64,000 bases of DNA from Streptomyces cavernicola. Lineage in GTDB: Bacteria > Actinomycetota > Actinomycetes > Streptomycetales > Streptomycetaceae. The first letter of the stretch is position 1. Each line of letters begins with the position of its first letter. The translations under genes and the position numbers were made by a program. Below are positions 28,567 through 36,397 of this stretch, in pieces. The stretch spans positions 55,016 to 119,015 of the forward strand of contig NZ_JASCIQ010000028.1 of NCBI RefSeq assembly GCF_029968035.1. Direction: 5' to 3'. The notes beneath the pieces are model-generated. The model was given only the letters and a program-made list of their open reading frames with translations, did not search any database and was not told where the DNA came from.

Positions 28567-29052
28567 TCAACTGCCTTTCGCCCGGCCCCCGATGGACACG
28601 ATCACCGCGGTCGTGGGCCCCGCGGGCGTGTCGTAGTGGACGCTGTCGCCCGTGCGGCGGCCGAGGAGGGCCCCGCCGAGCGGACTGTCGACGGTGACCA
28701 GCGTCGGATCGAGCGCCTCGGCGACCTCACCGACCTGAAGCGTCTGCTCACTCCCGTCGGCGAAGCGCAACGCGACACTGCTGCCCACGCCGACCTGGTC
28801 CGTGCGCGCAGGCCCCGCCAGGTCGGCCTGGTGCAGGCGGACGGTGAGGTCCCGGATGCGGGTGTCGAGGTGCGCGAGCCGCTCCGCCCGCTCCAGCTCG
28901 TCGGCCCGGTCCGCGTGATCGCCCGCGGTGTCGCCGCCGACGCCCGCCAGGGACTCGGCGACCCGGCCGCGCTCGGTGCGCAGCCCGTCGAGCTCCTGCT
29001 CGATCGCTTGCCTGGCCTCGTCGCTGATCGGCTCGGGGTCACCCGTCGTCAT
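28567..29052 (-). CDS. GreA/GreB-family transcript-cleavage-factor-like protein
   Basis: This 161-residue protein has the GreA layout. An N-terminal antiparallel coiled coil (ARQAIEQELDGLRTERGRVA, ending in RIRDLTVRLHQADL) is followed by a C-terminal FKBP-like domain (VGVGSSVALRFADGSEQTLQ, VDSPLGGALLGRRTGDSV). GreA factors enter the RNA polymerase secondary channel and stimulate cleavage of backtracked RNA through two acidic residues at the coiled-coil tip. Here the tip region reads GDTAGDHADRADELERA, which is acid-rich but not the canonical DxxE loop, so activity is uncertain. The ATG at 29052 follows AGGAG by 5 nt. Streptomyces usually carry a separate canonical GreA. Confidence 0.88.
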   Translation of the reverse strand: MTTGDPEPISDEARQAIEQELDGLRTERGRVAESLAGVGGDTAGDHADRADELERAERLAHLDTRIRDLTVRLHQADLAGPARTDQVGVGSSVALRFADGSEQTLQVGEVAEALDPTLVTVDSPLGGALLGRRTGDSVHYDTPAGPTTAVIVSIGGRAKGS

Positions 29053-29197
29053 CGCCGCTCCTGAGATGGGGAAAGTGGGGGGCAAACAGGCCAACAGTCC
29101 CCATTACACGCGCGTCGCGCCGTGTGCGCGACACGGCGAGTCGGCAGGTGACAGGGTTGGCCCGCGAGGAGCCACGGAGACCGCGACGGGAGACCGT

Positions 29198-30040
29198 ATG
29201 AAGATCCTCATCAGCGCCGACATGGAAGGCGCCACGGGCGTCACCTGGCCCGCCGACGTACTGCCCGGCACCCCGCAGTGGGAACGCTGCCGCGCGCTGT
29301 TCACCTCCGACGTGAACGCCGCCGTGCTCGGCTTCTTCGACGGCGGCGCCGACGAGGTCCTCATCAACGAGGCCCACTGGACGATGCGCAACCTGCTCCT
29401 GGAGCAGCTCGACGAGCGGGCCGAGATGCTCACCGGCCGGCACAAGGCGCTCAGCATGGTCGAAGGCGTGCAGCACGAGGGCGAACTGGCCGTCGACGGC
29501 ATCGCGTTCGTCGGCTACCACACGGGCGCGGGCGCGGACGGCGTCCTCGCGCACACCTACCTCGCCAACTCCATCACCGGAGTCTGGGTCGACGGCGTGC
29601 GCGCCGGCGAGGGCCTGCTCAACTCGCATGTGGTCGCCGAGTTCGGCGTGCCCGTCGTACTCGTCACCGGCGACGACCTGACCTGCGAGGACGCCCTCGG
29701 ATACGCGCCGGGCGCACTGAAGGTCGCCGTCAAGGACCACGTCTCGCGGTACGCGGCGGTCTGCCGCACCCCGACCCGTACCGCCGCCGACATCCGGGCC
29801 GCGGCCAAAGAGGCGGCCGCGCTCGCGGTGCGCCACGAGCCCGTCCACGGCGGGCCGTTCACCGTCGAGGTCGAGTTCGACGCCGCGCACCTCGCGATGG
29901 CCGCGACCGTCGTGCCGGGCGTACGGCAGCACGCGGAGCGCAAGGTGATGTACACCAGCGACACGATGTACGAGGGCATCCGCACGTTCAAGGCCGTCAC
30001 CACGATCGTCTCGGCCGCAGTGGAGGAGCAGTATGGCTGA
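29198..30040 (+). CDS. M55-family D-aminopeptidase (DppA-like)
   Basis: This 280-residue protein has the M55 zinc-site residues: SADMEGATG near the start (Asp and Glu ligands), NEAHWTM (His), GYHTGAG (His), and a Glu in the segment after SITGVWVDG. DppA-type enzymes are cytoplasmic D-amino-acid-specific aminopeptidases that form large rings and release D-Ala from D-Ala-containing di- and tripeptides. The ATG at 29198 has GGGAGA 5 nt upstream. It overlaps the following M20 gene by 8 nt, and two more peptidases follow, which suggests coordinated breakdown of cell-wall-derived or unusual peptides. It is divergent from the GreA/B-like gene. Confidence 0.93.
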   Translation: MKILISADMEGATGVTWPADVLPGTPQWERCRALFTSDVNAAVLGFFDGGADEVLINEAHWTMRNLLLEQLDERAEMLTGRHKALSMVEGVQHEGELAVDGIAFVGYHTGAGADGVLAHTYLANSITGVWVDGVRAGEGLLNSHVVAEFGVPVVLVTGDDLTCEDALGYAPGALKVAVKDHVSRYAAVCRTPTRTAADIRAAAKEAAALAVRHEPVHGGPFTVEVEFDAAHLAMAATVVPGVRQHAERKVMYTSDTMYEGIRTFKAVTTIVSAAVEEQYG

Positions 30041-31370
30041 GGAACCCGGCGCGACCGTCGACGCGCAGGCGCTCGACGAAGTGGTGCGCTTCACCAGCGA
30101 GTTGATCCGGATCGACACCACCAACCGGGGCGGCGGGGACTGCCGCGAGCGGCCCGCCGCCGAGTACGCCGCCGAACGCCTCGCGGACGCCGGCCTCGAA
30201 CCCACCCTCCTGGAACGCACCGAGGGCCGCACCAACGTCGTGGCCAGACTCGAAGGCACAGACCCGGGCGCCGACGCGCTGCTCGTCCACGGCCACCTGG
30301 ACGTCGTCCCCGCCGAGGCCGCCGACTGGCAGGTCGACCCGTTCTCCGGCGAGATCCGCGACGGGGTCGTCTGGGGCCGGGGCGCCGTCGACATGAAGAA
30401 CATGGACGCGATGATCCTCGCCGTCGTACGCGCCTGGGCCCGCGCGGGCGTACGGCCACGGCGCGACCTCGTGATCGCGTTCACCGCCGACGAGGAGGCC
30501 AGCGCGAACGACGGCTCAGGCTTCCTCGCCGACCAGCACGCCGACCTCTTCGACGGCTGCACGGAAGGCATCAGCGAGTCCGGCGCGTTCACCTTCCACG
30601 CCGCGCCCGACCTGCAGCTCTACCCGATCGCGGCGGGGGAGCGCGGCACCGGCTGGCTGAAGCTCACCGCCAAGGGCCGCGCCGGGCACGGTTCGAAGGT
30701 CAACCGCGCCAACGCCGTGTCCCGGCTCGCCGAGGCCGTCGCCCGGATCGGCGCGCACGAGTGGCCGGTGCGCCTCACCCCGACCGTGCGCGCCGCCCTC
30801 GCCGAACTCGCCCGCCTGCACGGCCTGCACGTGGACGTGTCCGACCCCGACTTCGACGTGGACGCCCTGCTCGGCAAGCTCGGCCGGGCCGCGGAGCTGG
30901 TAGAGCCGACCGTGCGCGGCAGCGCCAACCCGACGATGCTGCAGGCCGGTTACAAGGTCAACGTCATCCCCGGCGAGGCCGTCGCCTACGTCGACGGACG
31001 CTTTCTTCCCGGCGGCGAGGAGGAGTTCCGCGCCACGCTCGACGAGCTGACCGGGCCCGATGTGGCGTGGGAGTTCGACCACCGCGAGGTCGCCCTGCAG
31101 GCGCCGGTCGAGTCGCCCACGTACGCCCGGATGCGGGCCGCCGTCGAGGAGTTCGCGCCCGAGGGGCGGGTCGTGCCGTACTGCATGTCCGGGGGGACGG
31201 ACGCCAAGCAGTTCTCGCGGCTCGGCATCACGGGGTACGGCTTCTCGCCGCTGCGGTTGCCTCCCGGGTTCGACTATCAGGCGCTGTTCCACGGGGTGGA
31301 CGAGCGGGTGCCGGTGGATGCGCTGCACTTCGGGGTGCGGGTCCTTGAACGGTTCCTGCGGACGGCTTAG
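30033..31370 (+). CDS. M20-family metallopeptidase/amidohydrolase
   Basis: This 445-residue protein has the dinuclear zinc-site motifs of M20: VHGHLDVVP (His ligand and Asp), GRGAVDMKN (bridging Asp), and TADEEASANDG (catalytic and ligand Glu). A small dimerisation domain follows (RAGHGSKVNRANAVSRLAEA, about residues 205-330), with a late SGGTDAKQFS ligand region. The family includes dipeptidases, carboxypeptidases and N-acyl amidases acting in the cytoplasm. The start lies inside the end of the M55 gene (8-nt overlap), so the two are probably translationally coupled and share a pathway. The substrate is not deducible. A repeat element follows the stop at 31414. Confidence 0.93.
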   Translation: MAEEPGATVDAQALDEVVRFTSELIRIDTTNRGGGDCRERPAAEYAAERLADAGLEPTLLERTEGRTNVVARLEGTDPGADALLVHGHLDVVPAEAADWQVDPFSGEIRDGVVWGRGAVDMKNMDAMILAVVRAWARAGVRPRRDLVIAFTADEEASANDGSGFLADQHADLFDGCTEGISESGAFTFHAAPDLQLYPIAAGERGTGWLKLTAKGRAGHGSKVNRANAVSRLAEAVARIGAHEWPVRLTPTVRAALAELARLHGLHVDVSDPDFDVDALLGKLGRAAELVEPTVRGSANPTMLQAGYKVNVIPGEAVAYVDGRFLPGGEEEFRATLDELTGPDVAWEFDHREVALQAPVESPTYARMRAAVEEFAPEGRVVPYCMSGGTDAKQFSRLGITGYGFSPLRLPPGFDYQALFHGVDERVPVDALHFGVRVLERFLRTA

Positions 31371-31413
31371 GGGTACGGTTCCGCACCGTCGACTCGGAGG
31401 CCCTCGAGCTTGC

Positions 31414-31617
31414 CCCCACCCCGCCCCTTCCCGAAAGACTGCCGTCGGCTGTTCTTCGTCTGCTGCGCCGTCGTGGCTGGTCGCGCAGTTCCCCGCGCCC
31501 CTGTCGGGGCCCGTATCGCCGCCCAAATCCAGCCCCTGCGGCGTTTGAGCAGCGGGGGTCTGGGGGCTGGCCCCAGGAGCGGACGGCAGTCTTTCGGGAA
31601 GGGGCGGGGTGGGGAAA
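31414..31617 (+). repeat. 3'-end repeat element 4, the cleanest copy
   Basis: The left arm, 31414-31446, and the right arm, 31584-31617, pair over about 33 bp. They run CCCCACCCCGCCCCTTCCCG, then AAAGACTGCCGTC on the left and the inverse on the right. The interior carries CGTGGCTGGTCGCGCAGTTC and CAGCCCCTGCGGCGTTTGAG. It lies between the M20 and S9 genes and could attenuate read-through or mark the 3' end of the upstream transcript. Confidence 0.9.
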
Positions 31618-31641
31618 ACACACACACGACCAGGAGAAGGT

Positions 31642-33672
31642 ATGGGGGACATGATCAACACCGCGCCGTACGGGGCATGGGCATCGCCCGTAGATGCCGA
31701 ACTCGCCGCCGCGCACGACGGCCGCCCCGAATACGCCCGCTTCGTCGGCGACGAGGTCTGGTGGACCGCCCCCCGCCCCAGCGAGGCCGGCCGCCGCGCC
31801 CTCGTCCGCAGCCGCCCCGACGGCGAAGAGGAGTCCCTGCTCCCCGCCCCGTGGAACGTACGCAGCCGCGTCGTCGAGTACGGCGGAGTCCCCTGGGCCG
31901 CGACGGCGACTGGCCCGCACGGCCGCCCCCTGCTCGTCTTCGTGAACTTCACCGACCAGCGCCTCTACGCCCACGAGCCCGACCTGCCCGGCGCCGCCCC
32001 CCGCCCCCTCACACCCACCTCGGCCGTCGGCGGCGGACTGCGCTGGGCCGACCCGCAGTTGCTTCTCGACCGGGGCGAAGTCTGGTGCGTACTGGAGGAG
32101 TTCACCGGCGACGGGCCGAGCGACGTGCGCCGCGTCATCGCCGCCGTGCCGCTCGACGGCTCGGCCGCCGAGGACCGCACGCGGGTGCGTGAACTCACCG
32201 ACGGCGCACACCGGTTCGTCACCGGGCCCCGCCTCACCGCCGACGGCCGCCGCATGGCGTGGCTCGCCTGGGACCATCCGCGGATGCCGTGGGACGGCAC
32301 GGAACTCCGCGTCGCCGAACTCGATGCGGACGGCGTGCCGTACGGCGTACGGACCGTCGCGGGCGGTCTCGACGAGGCGATCGCACAGGCCGAGTGGGCC
32401 GCGGACGGCACGCTGCTGTTCGCCTCGGACCGCAGCGGCTGGTGGAACCTGTACCGGACGACCGTGCCGCGACCCGGAGGGCCGGGAGCGGGGGAGCCGA
32501 AGCCCGAAGCCGTCCAACTCTGCCGTCGCGACGAGGAGTTCGCCGGGCCGCTGTGGAAGGTGGGCCTGCGCTGGTTCGCCCCGCTCGCCAGCGGACTGAT
32601 CGCCGTCGTCCACGGCAAGGGCGCCACCGCCCTCGGCATCCTCGACCCCGAGACCGGCGAGCTCGTCGACGCCGCCGGACCCTGGACCGAGTGGTGGCCG
32701 TCCCTCGACGCGAGCGGCACCCGCGTCGTCGGCATCGGCGCGGGACCGCACACCGCCCACGAGGTCGTCGAACTGTGCACCGCCGGCGGCCGCGCCCGCG
32801 TCATCGGCAATCCGCACACGGACCCCGCCGACCCCGCGTACTACCCGGACCCGCAGATCCGCACCTTCGCGGGACCCGACGGCCGTGTGGTGCACGCACA
32901 TGTGTACCCGCCACACAACCCCGGCCACCGCGCCCCCGACGGCGAACTCCCGCCCTATGTGGTGTGGGCACATGGCGGCCCCACCGACCACGCGCCGCTC
33001 GTACTCGACCTGGAGATCGCCTACTTCACCTCGCGCGGCATCGGCGTCGCCGAGGTCAACTACGGCGGGTCCAGCGGCTACGGCAGGGAGTACCGCGACC
33101 GGCTGCGCGAGCAGTGGGGCGTCGTGGACGTCGAGGACTGCGCGGCCGTCGCCCGTGCGCTCGCCGCCGAAGGGGCCGCCGACCCCGCACGCCTCGCGAT
33201 CCGCGGCGGCAGCGCGGGCGGCTGGACCGCGGCGGCCTCCCTCGCCACCACCGACGTCTACGCCTGCGGCACCGTCAAGTACCCGATCCTCGACCTCACC
33301 GCGTTCGCGACCGGCGAGACCCACGACTTCGAGTCCCGCTACCTGGAGTCCCTCGTCGGACCCCTCGCCGAGGTCCCCGCCCGCTACCGCGACCGCTCCC
33401 CGGTCCGCAACGCCGACCGCGTCACCGCACCGTTCCTGCTGCTCCAGGGCCTGGACGACGTGATCTGCCCGCCCGCGCAGTGCGAACGGTTCCTGGAGCT
33501 GATGAAGGGCCGCGGCGTGCCGCACGCCTACCTCGCCTTCGAGGGCGAGAGCCACGGCTTCCGGCGCGCGGACACCATGATCCGCGCCGTGGAGGCCGAA
33601 CTCTCCCTGTACGCCCAGGTGTTCGGCTTCCAGCCGGCCGCCGGGGTGCCCGAGCTGGAGCTGGAGCGATGA
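31642..33672 (+). CDS. S9-family serine peptidase (prolyl oligopeptidase/acylaminoacyl-peptidase type)
   Basis: This 676-residue protein has an N-terminal beta-propeller (residues about 20-400, with repeated blades such as WADPQLLLDRGEVWCVLEEF and LAWDHPRMPWDGTELRVAEL) and a C-terminal alpha/beta-hydrolase. The nucleophile is S524 in RGGSAGGW, the Asp lies in LLLQGLDDVICP near residue 604, and the His in GESHGF near residue 636. S9 enzymes cleave short peptides in the cytoplasm because the propeller restricts access. The ATG at 31642 follows an AGGAGAAGG site. The stop overlaps the next ATG (ATGA), coupling it to the LD-carboxypeptidase. Together with M55 and M20 it forms a peptide-salvage group. 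Confidence 0.94.
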   Translation: MGDMINTAPYGAWASPVDAELAAAHDGRPEYARFVGDEVWWTAPRPSEAGRRALVRSRPDGEEESLLPAPWNVRSRVVEYGGVPWAATATGPHGRPLLVFVNFTDQRLYAHEPDLPGAAPRPLTPTSAVGGGLRWADPQLLLDRGEVWCVLEEFTGDGPSDVRRVIAAVPLDGSAAEDRTRVRELTDGAHRFVTGPRLTADGRRMAWLAWDHPRMPWDGTELRVAELDADGVPYGVRTVAGGLDEAIAQAEWAADGTLLFASDRSGWWNLYRTTVPRPGGPGAGEPKPEAVQLCRRDEEFAGPLWKVGLRWFAPLASGLIAVVHGKGATALGILDPETGELVDAAGPWTEWWPSLDASGTRVVGIGAGPHTAHEVVELCTAGGRARVIGNPHTDPADPAYYPDPQIRTFAGPDGRVVHAHVYPPHNPGHRAPDGELPPYVVWAHGGPTDHAPLVLDLEIAYFTSRGIGVAEVNYGGSSGYGREYRDRLREQWGVVDVEDCAAVARALAAEGAADPARLAIRGGSAGGWTAAASLATTDVYACGTVKYPILDLTAFATGETHDFESRYLESLVGPLAEVPARYRDRSPVRNADRVTAPFLLLQGLDDVICPPAQCERFLELMKGRGVPHAYLAFEGESHGFRRADTMIRAVEAELSLYAQVFGFQPAAGVPELELER

Positions 33673-34622
33673 CGGCGACAGCCGGGGCGCCGGTCCCCGC
33701 GCTCACCCGGCCCCGGCGCCTCGTCCCCGGCGACCGGGTGGCCGTCGTCGCACCCAGCGGCCCCGTGCCGAAGAAGCGCCTCACGGCCGGGCTCGACATC
33801 CTGCGCGGCTGGGGCCTCGACCCTGTGGTGGCACCACATGTGCTCACCGCACATGGCCGGTTGGACTACCTCGCGGCCGCCGACCGGGAGCGCGCCGACG
33901 ACCTGCGGCAGGCCTGGTGCGACCCCTCCGTCGCGGCGGTGCTGTGTGCCCGCGGCGGCTACGGCGTCCAGCGCATGGTGGACCTGCTCGACTGGGACGC
34001 GCTGCGCGCCGCCGGGCCCAAGGTGTTCGTCGGCTACAGCGACATCACCACTCTGCACGAGGCGTTCGCCCTGCACCTCGGCCTCGCCACCCTGCACGGC
34101 CCGATGGTCGCCGCCGCGGACTTCCTGGAAACGGAGCGGGCGAGGGACCACCTCAAGGCCACGCTGTTCGCACCCGAGTCGACGCTCACGATCGACGGCC
34201 TGCCCGGTGTGGCCCCGCTCGTCCCCGGGCGCGCGAGCGGCGTCACCCTCGGCGGCTGCCTCTGCCTCGTCGCCGCCGACCTGGCCACGCCGACCGGCCG
34301 CGCCTCGCTCCGCGGCGGCCTGCTGTGCATCGAGGACATAGGCGAGGAGCCGTACCGCGTGGACCGGATGCTCACCCAACTCCTGCGCTCCGGGCGGCTC
34401 GACGGCGTCGCGGGCGTGCTCCTCGGCTCCTGGGAGGAGTGCGGCCCGTACGAGGAGGTGCGCGCCGTGCTCGCGGACCGGCTCGGCCCGCTCGGCGTCC
34501 CGGTGGTGGAGCGCTTCGGCTTCGGCCACTGCGCGGGCGCGCTGACCGTCCCCCTCGGCGTACGGGCGGAGCTGGACGCGGACGCGGGCCGACTGCGGCT
34601 CACGGAACCGGCGTTGGCGTAG
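33669..34622 (+). CDS. S66-family LD-carboxypeptidase (muramoyltetrapeptide carboxypeptidase-like)
   Basis: This 317-residue protein follows the S66 plan. The N-terminal PGDRVAVVAPSGPVP leads to CARGGYGVQRMVDLLDW, then FVGYSDITTLHE, whose Ser is the nucleophile. The C-terminal catalytic Glu and His lie in LLCIEDIGEEPYRVDRML and ERFGFGHCAGALTVPLG. LdcA-type enzymes remove the terminal D-Ala from murein tetrapeptides during cell-wall recycling in the cytoplasm. Related MccF-type members detoxify peptide-nucleotide antibiotics. It is translationally coupled to the S9 peptidase upstream. With the D-aminopeptidase M55 this is the strongest hint that the cluster handles peptidoglycan peptides. Confidence 0.93.
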   Translation: MTATAGAPVPALTRPRRLVPGDRVAVVAPSGPVPKKRLTAGLDILRGWGLDPVVAPHVLTAHGRLDYLAAADRERADDLRQAWCDPSVAAVLCARGGYGVQRMVDLLDWDALRAAGPKVFVGYSDITTLHEAFALHLGLATLHGPMVAAADFLETERARDHLKATLFAPESTLTIDGLPGVAPLVPGRASGVTLGGCLCLVAADLATPTGRASLRGGLLCIEDIGEEPYRVDRMLTQLLRSGRLDGVAGVLLGSWEECGPYEEVRAVLADRLGPLGVPVVERFGFGHCAGALTVPLGVRAELDADAGRLRLTEPALA

Positions 34623-34684
34623 CCCTGCAGACGGGCCCGAAACCCGGTGGCGGGCGGGGCGCGGGTCGGGAAAGCTGGGCCGAC

Positions 34685-35680
34685 ATGCACCCCGACGCGC
34701 ACCCCGACCCGCCCGCGGGCACCCACCTCGACTCGCCCGCGGGCACCCACCTCGACTCACCACCGGAAACGCACCCGCAGGCGCACCCACAGGCGCACCC
34801 CATCGACGACGCGCTCGTACGGCGGCTGATCGCCGGGCAGTTTCCGCAGTGGGCCGGGCTGCCGGTCGAGCGGTTCCCGTCCGGCGGAACTGTCAACGCG
34901 ATGTACCGGCTGGGCGAGGACCTGGCCGTACGGCTGCCGCTGGGGCGCGGCGGAGCCGGCGACGTGCTCCTCGAACGGACCTGGCTGCCCCGCATCGCGC
35001 CCCGACTTCCGCTCCCCGTCACGGAGTTGCTCGCGACGGGTGGGCCCGCCGACGGCTATCCGTGGCCCTGGTCGGTGTGCCGGTGGCTGGCCGGGGCGAA
35101 CCCCGAGGCGGGCGCGTTGCGCGAGCCGGTGCGGCTCGCCGAGGATCTGGCCCGGTTCGTGGCCGCGATGCGGAGCATCACTCTGACCGGGGCGCCGCAG
35201 GCCCACCGGGGCGGCCCGCTCGCCTCGCTCGACGTGGGGACGCGGGCGGCGATCGAGGAGCTGCGCGGCATCCCGCAGGAGGGCGTCGACTGCGACGCCG
35301 TGCTCGCCGTATGGGAGGAGGCCCTGCGCGCCCCGGTCTGGGACGGTCCGCCGGTCTGGCTGCACGGCGACCTCATGCCGGGCAACCTCCTCGTGGCCGG
35401 CGGTGATCGCGGCGGCCTGGCCGGGGTCATCGACTTCGGGTGTATGGGCGTGGGCGACCCCGCCTGCGACCTGTTCCCGGCGTGGAACCTGCTGCCTGCC
35501 GAGGCGCGCGAGGTGTTCCGCGCGGCCCTCGACGTGGACGACGCGACCTGGATCCGCGGACGGGCCCGCACCCTCTCCCAGGCGCTGATCGCCCTGCCGT
35601 ACCACCGGACGACCAACCCGGCGATGGCCCGCAACGCCCGGCATGTGATCCGGGCGGTGCTCGGGGAACGAACCACCTGA
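34685..35680 (+). CDS. APH-family (aminoglycoside phosphotransferase-like) kinase
   Basis: This 331-residue protein has a kinase-like fold of the APH/CHK type. The catalytic loop is HGDLMPGN (H227, D229) and the metal-binding motif IDFG has D250, followed by DPACDLFPAWNLL. Residues 1-38 are a low-complexity His/Pro-rich tail built from repeats (THLDSPAGTHLDSP, then HPQAHPQAHP). The DNA there carries a 24-bp direct repeat, so the annotated N-terminus may vary between strains and the real start may be later. The substrate could be an antibiotic, an amino sugar or another hydroxyl compound. There is no evidence for resistance. It lies 62 nt after the LD-carboxypeptidase gene. Confidence 0.88.
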   Translation: MHPDAHPDPPAGTHLDSPAGTHLDSPPETHPQAHPQAHPIDDALVRRLIAGQFPQWAGLPVERFPSGGTVNAMYRLGEDLAVRLPLGRGGAGDVLLERTWLPRIAPRLPLPVTELLATGGPADGYPWPWSVCRWLAGANPEAGALREPVRLAEDLARFVAAMRSITLTGAPQAHRGGPLASLDVGTRAAIEELRGIPQEGVDCDAVLAVWEEALRAPVWDGPPVWLHGDLMPGNLLVAGGDRGGLAGVIDFGCMGVGDPACDLFPAWNLLPAEAREVFRAALDVDDATWIRGRARTLSQALIALPYHRTTNPAMARNARHVIRAVLGERTT

Positions 35681-35689
35681 GCCGGGCCC

Positions 35690-36208
35690 TCAGTCGATCG
35701 AGCCCCAGGCCCGGAACGGTTGCCGCGCCTCCTGCGCCGCCGCCCGCGCACGGGCGGCGGCCTCCTCCTCCCGGGCCTGCCGCTCGCGCCGGTTGATCAG
35801 CGTCACGACGACGATGGCGCCCGGCAGCAGCATCAGTGCGGCGAGGACGAAGCTGAAGACCGCCGCGGGCGTCTTCCCGGCCTGCACGGAGCCGACGCCC
35901 AGGACGGTGAAGGCCACGCAGATCACGAGCATCGGAAGCAGCCAGGGCCACGGGTGCGGCTCGGCCACGGTCCGGGACGGGCGGCCCTCGCTGAACGCCG
36001 CGTACGTGTAGCGCACCGACCACCACACGACCGTGTAGACGGAGAGCGCCGCCGAGCCGAAGCCGATGAGCGACCAGGTGTCCGCGGCCACGCTCACGGC
36101 CGTGGCGGTCAGCCCCACGGCGATCACCAGCGTGAGGAGTGTGAGGAGCACTCCCGTGACGAGACGGTGGCGGCGGTTGCCGTTCAGGGCCCTGGAAGGC
36201 ACGAACAT
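35690..36208 (-). CDS. Four-helix membrane protein, function unknown
   Basis: This 172-residue protein, starting MFVPSRALNG, has four hydrophobic segments (LVTGVLLTLLTLVIAVGLTA, LIGFGSAALSVYTVVWW, WLLPMLVICVAFTVLGVG, FSFVLAALMLLPGAIVVVTL). It ends in a highly charged cytosolic tail (RRERQAREEEAAARARAAAQ). The pattern is that of a small integral membrane protein. I do not recognise the family. I chose the ATG at 36208, preceded by AGGGTG, over an upstream in-frame ATG that would add a Gly/Pro-rich stretch. It is convergent with the kinase gene, with only 9 nt between stops, and divergent from the secreted hydrolase. Confidence 0.75.
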   Translation of the reverse strand: MFVPSRALNGNRRHRLVTGVLLTLLTLVIAVGLTATAVSVAADTWSLIGFGSAALSVYTVVWWSVRYTYAAFSEGRPSRTVAEPHPWPWLLPMLVICVAFTVLGVGSVQAGKTPAAVFSFVLAALMLLPGAIVVVTLINRRERQAREEEAAARARAAAQEARQPFRAWGSID

Positions 36209-36397
36209 GCCAAGCACCCTAACCAGCACGCCCGGTGGGCCTCGCCCGCCCGGGGGCCCGTACGCCCGGCCCTTCACTGAATCTCCGTCAACCCGCACCG
36301 TGCACGCCCGTTGACGCCCTCATGACACGTGTCACAGCATGAGCGCGGCCCCGGCTTACCCGGCGGTAATTTCGCTCCTCAGTGTGGAGGTCGTGCG

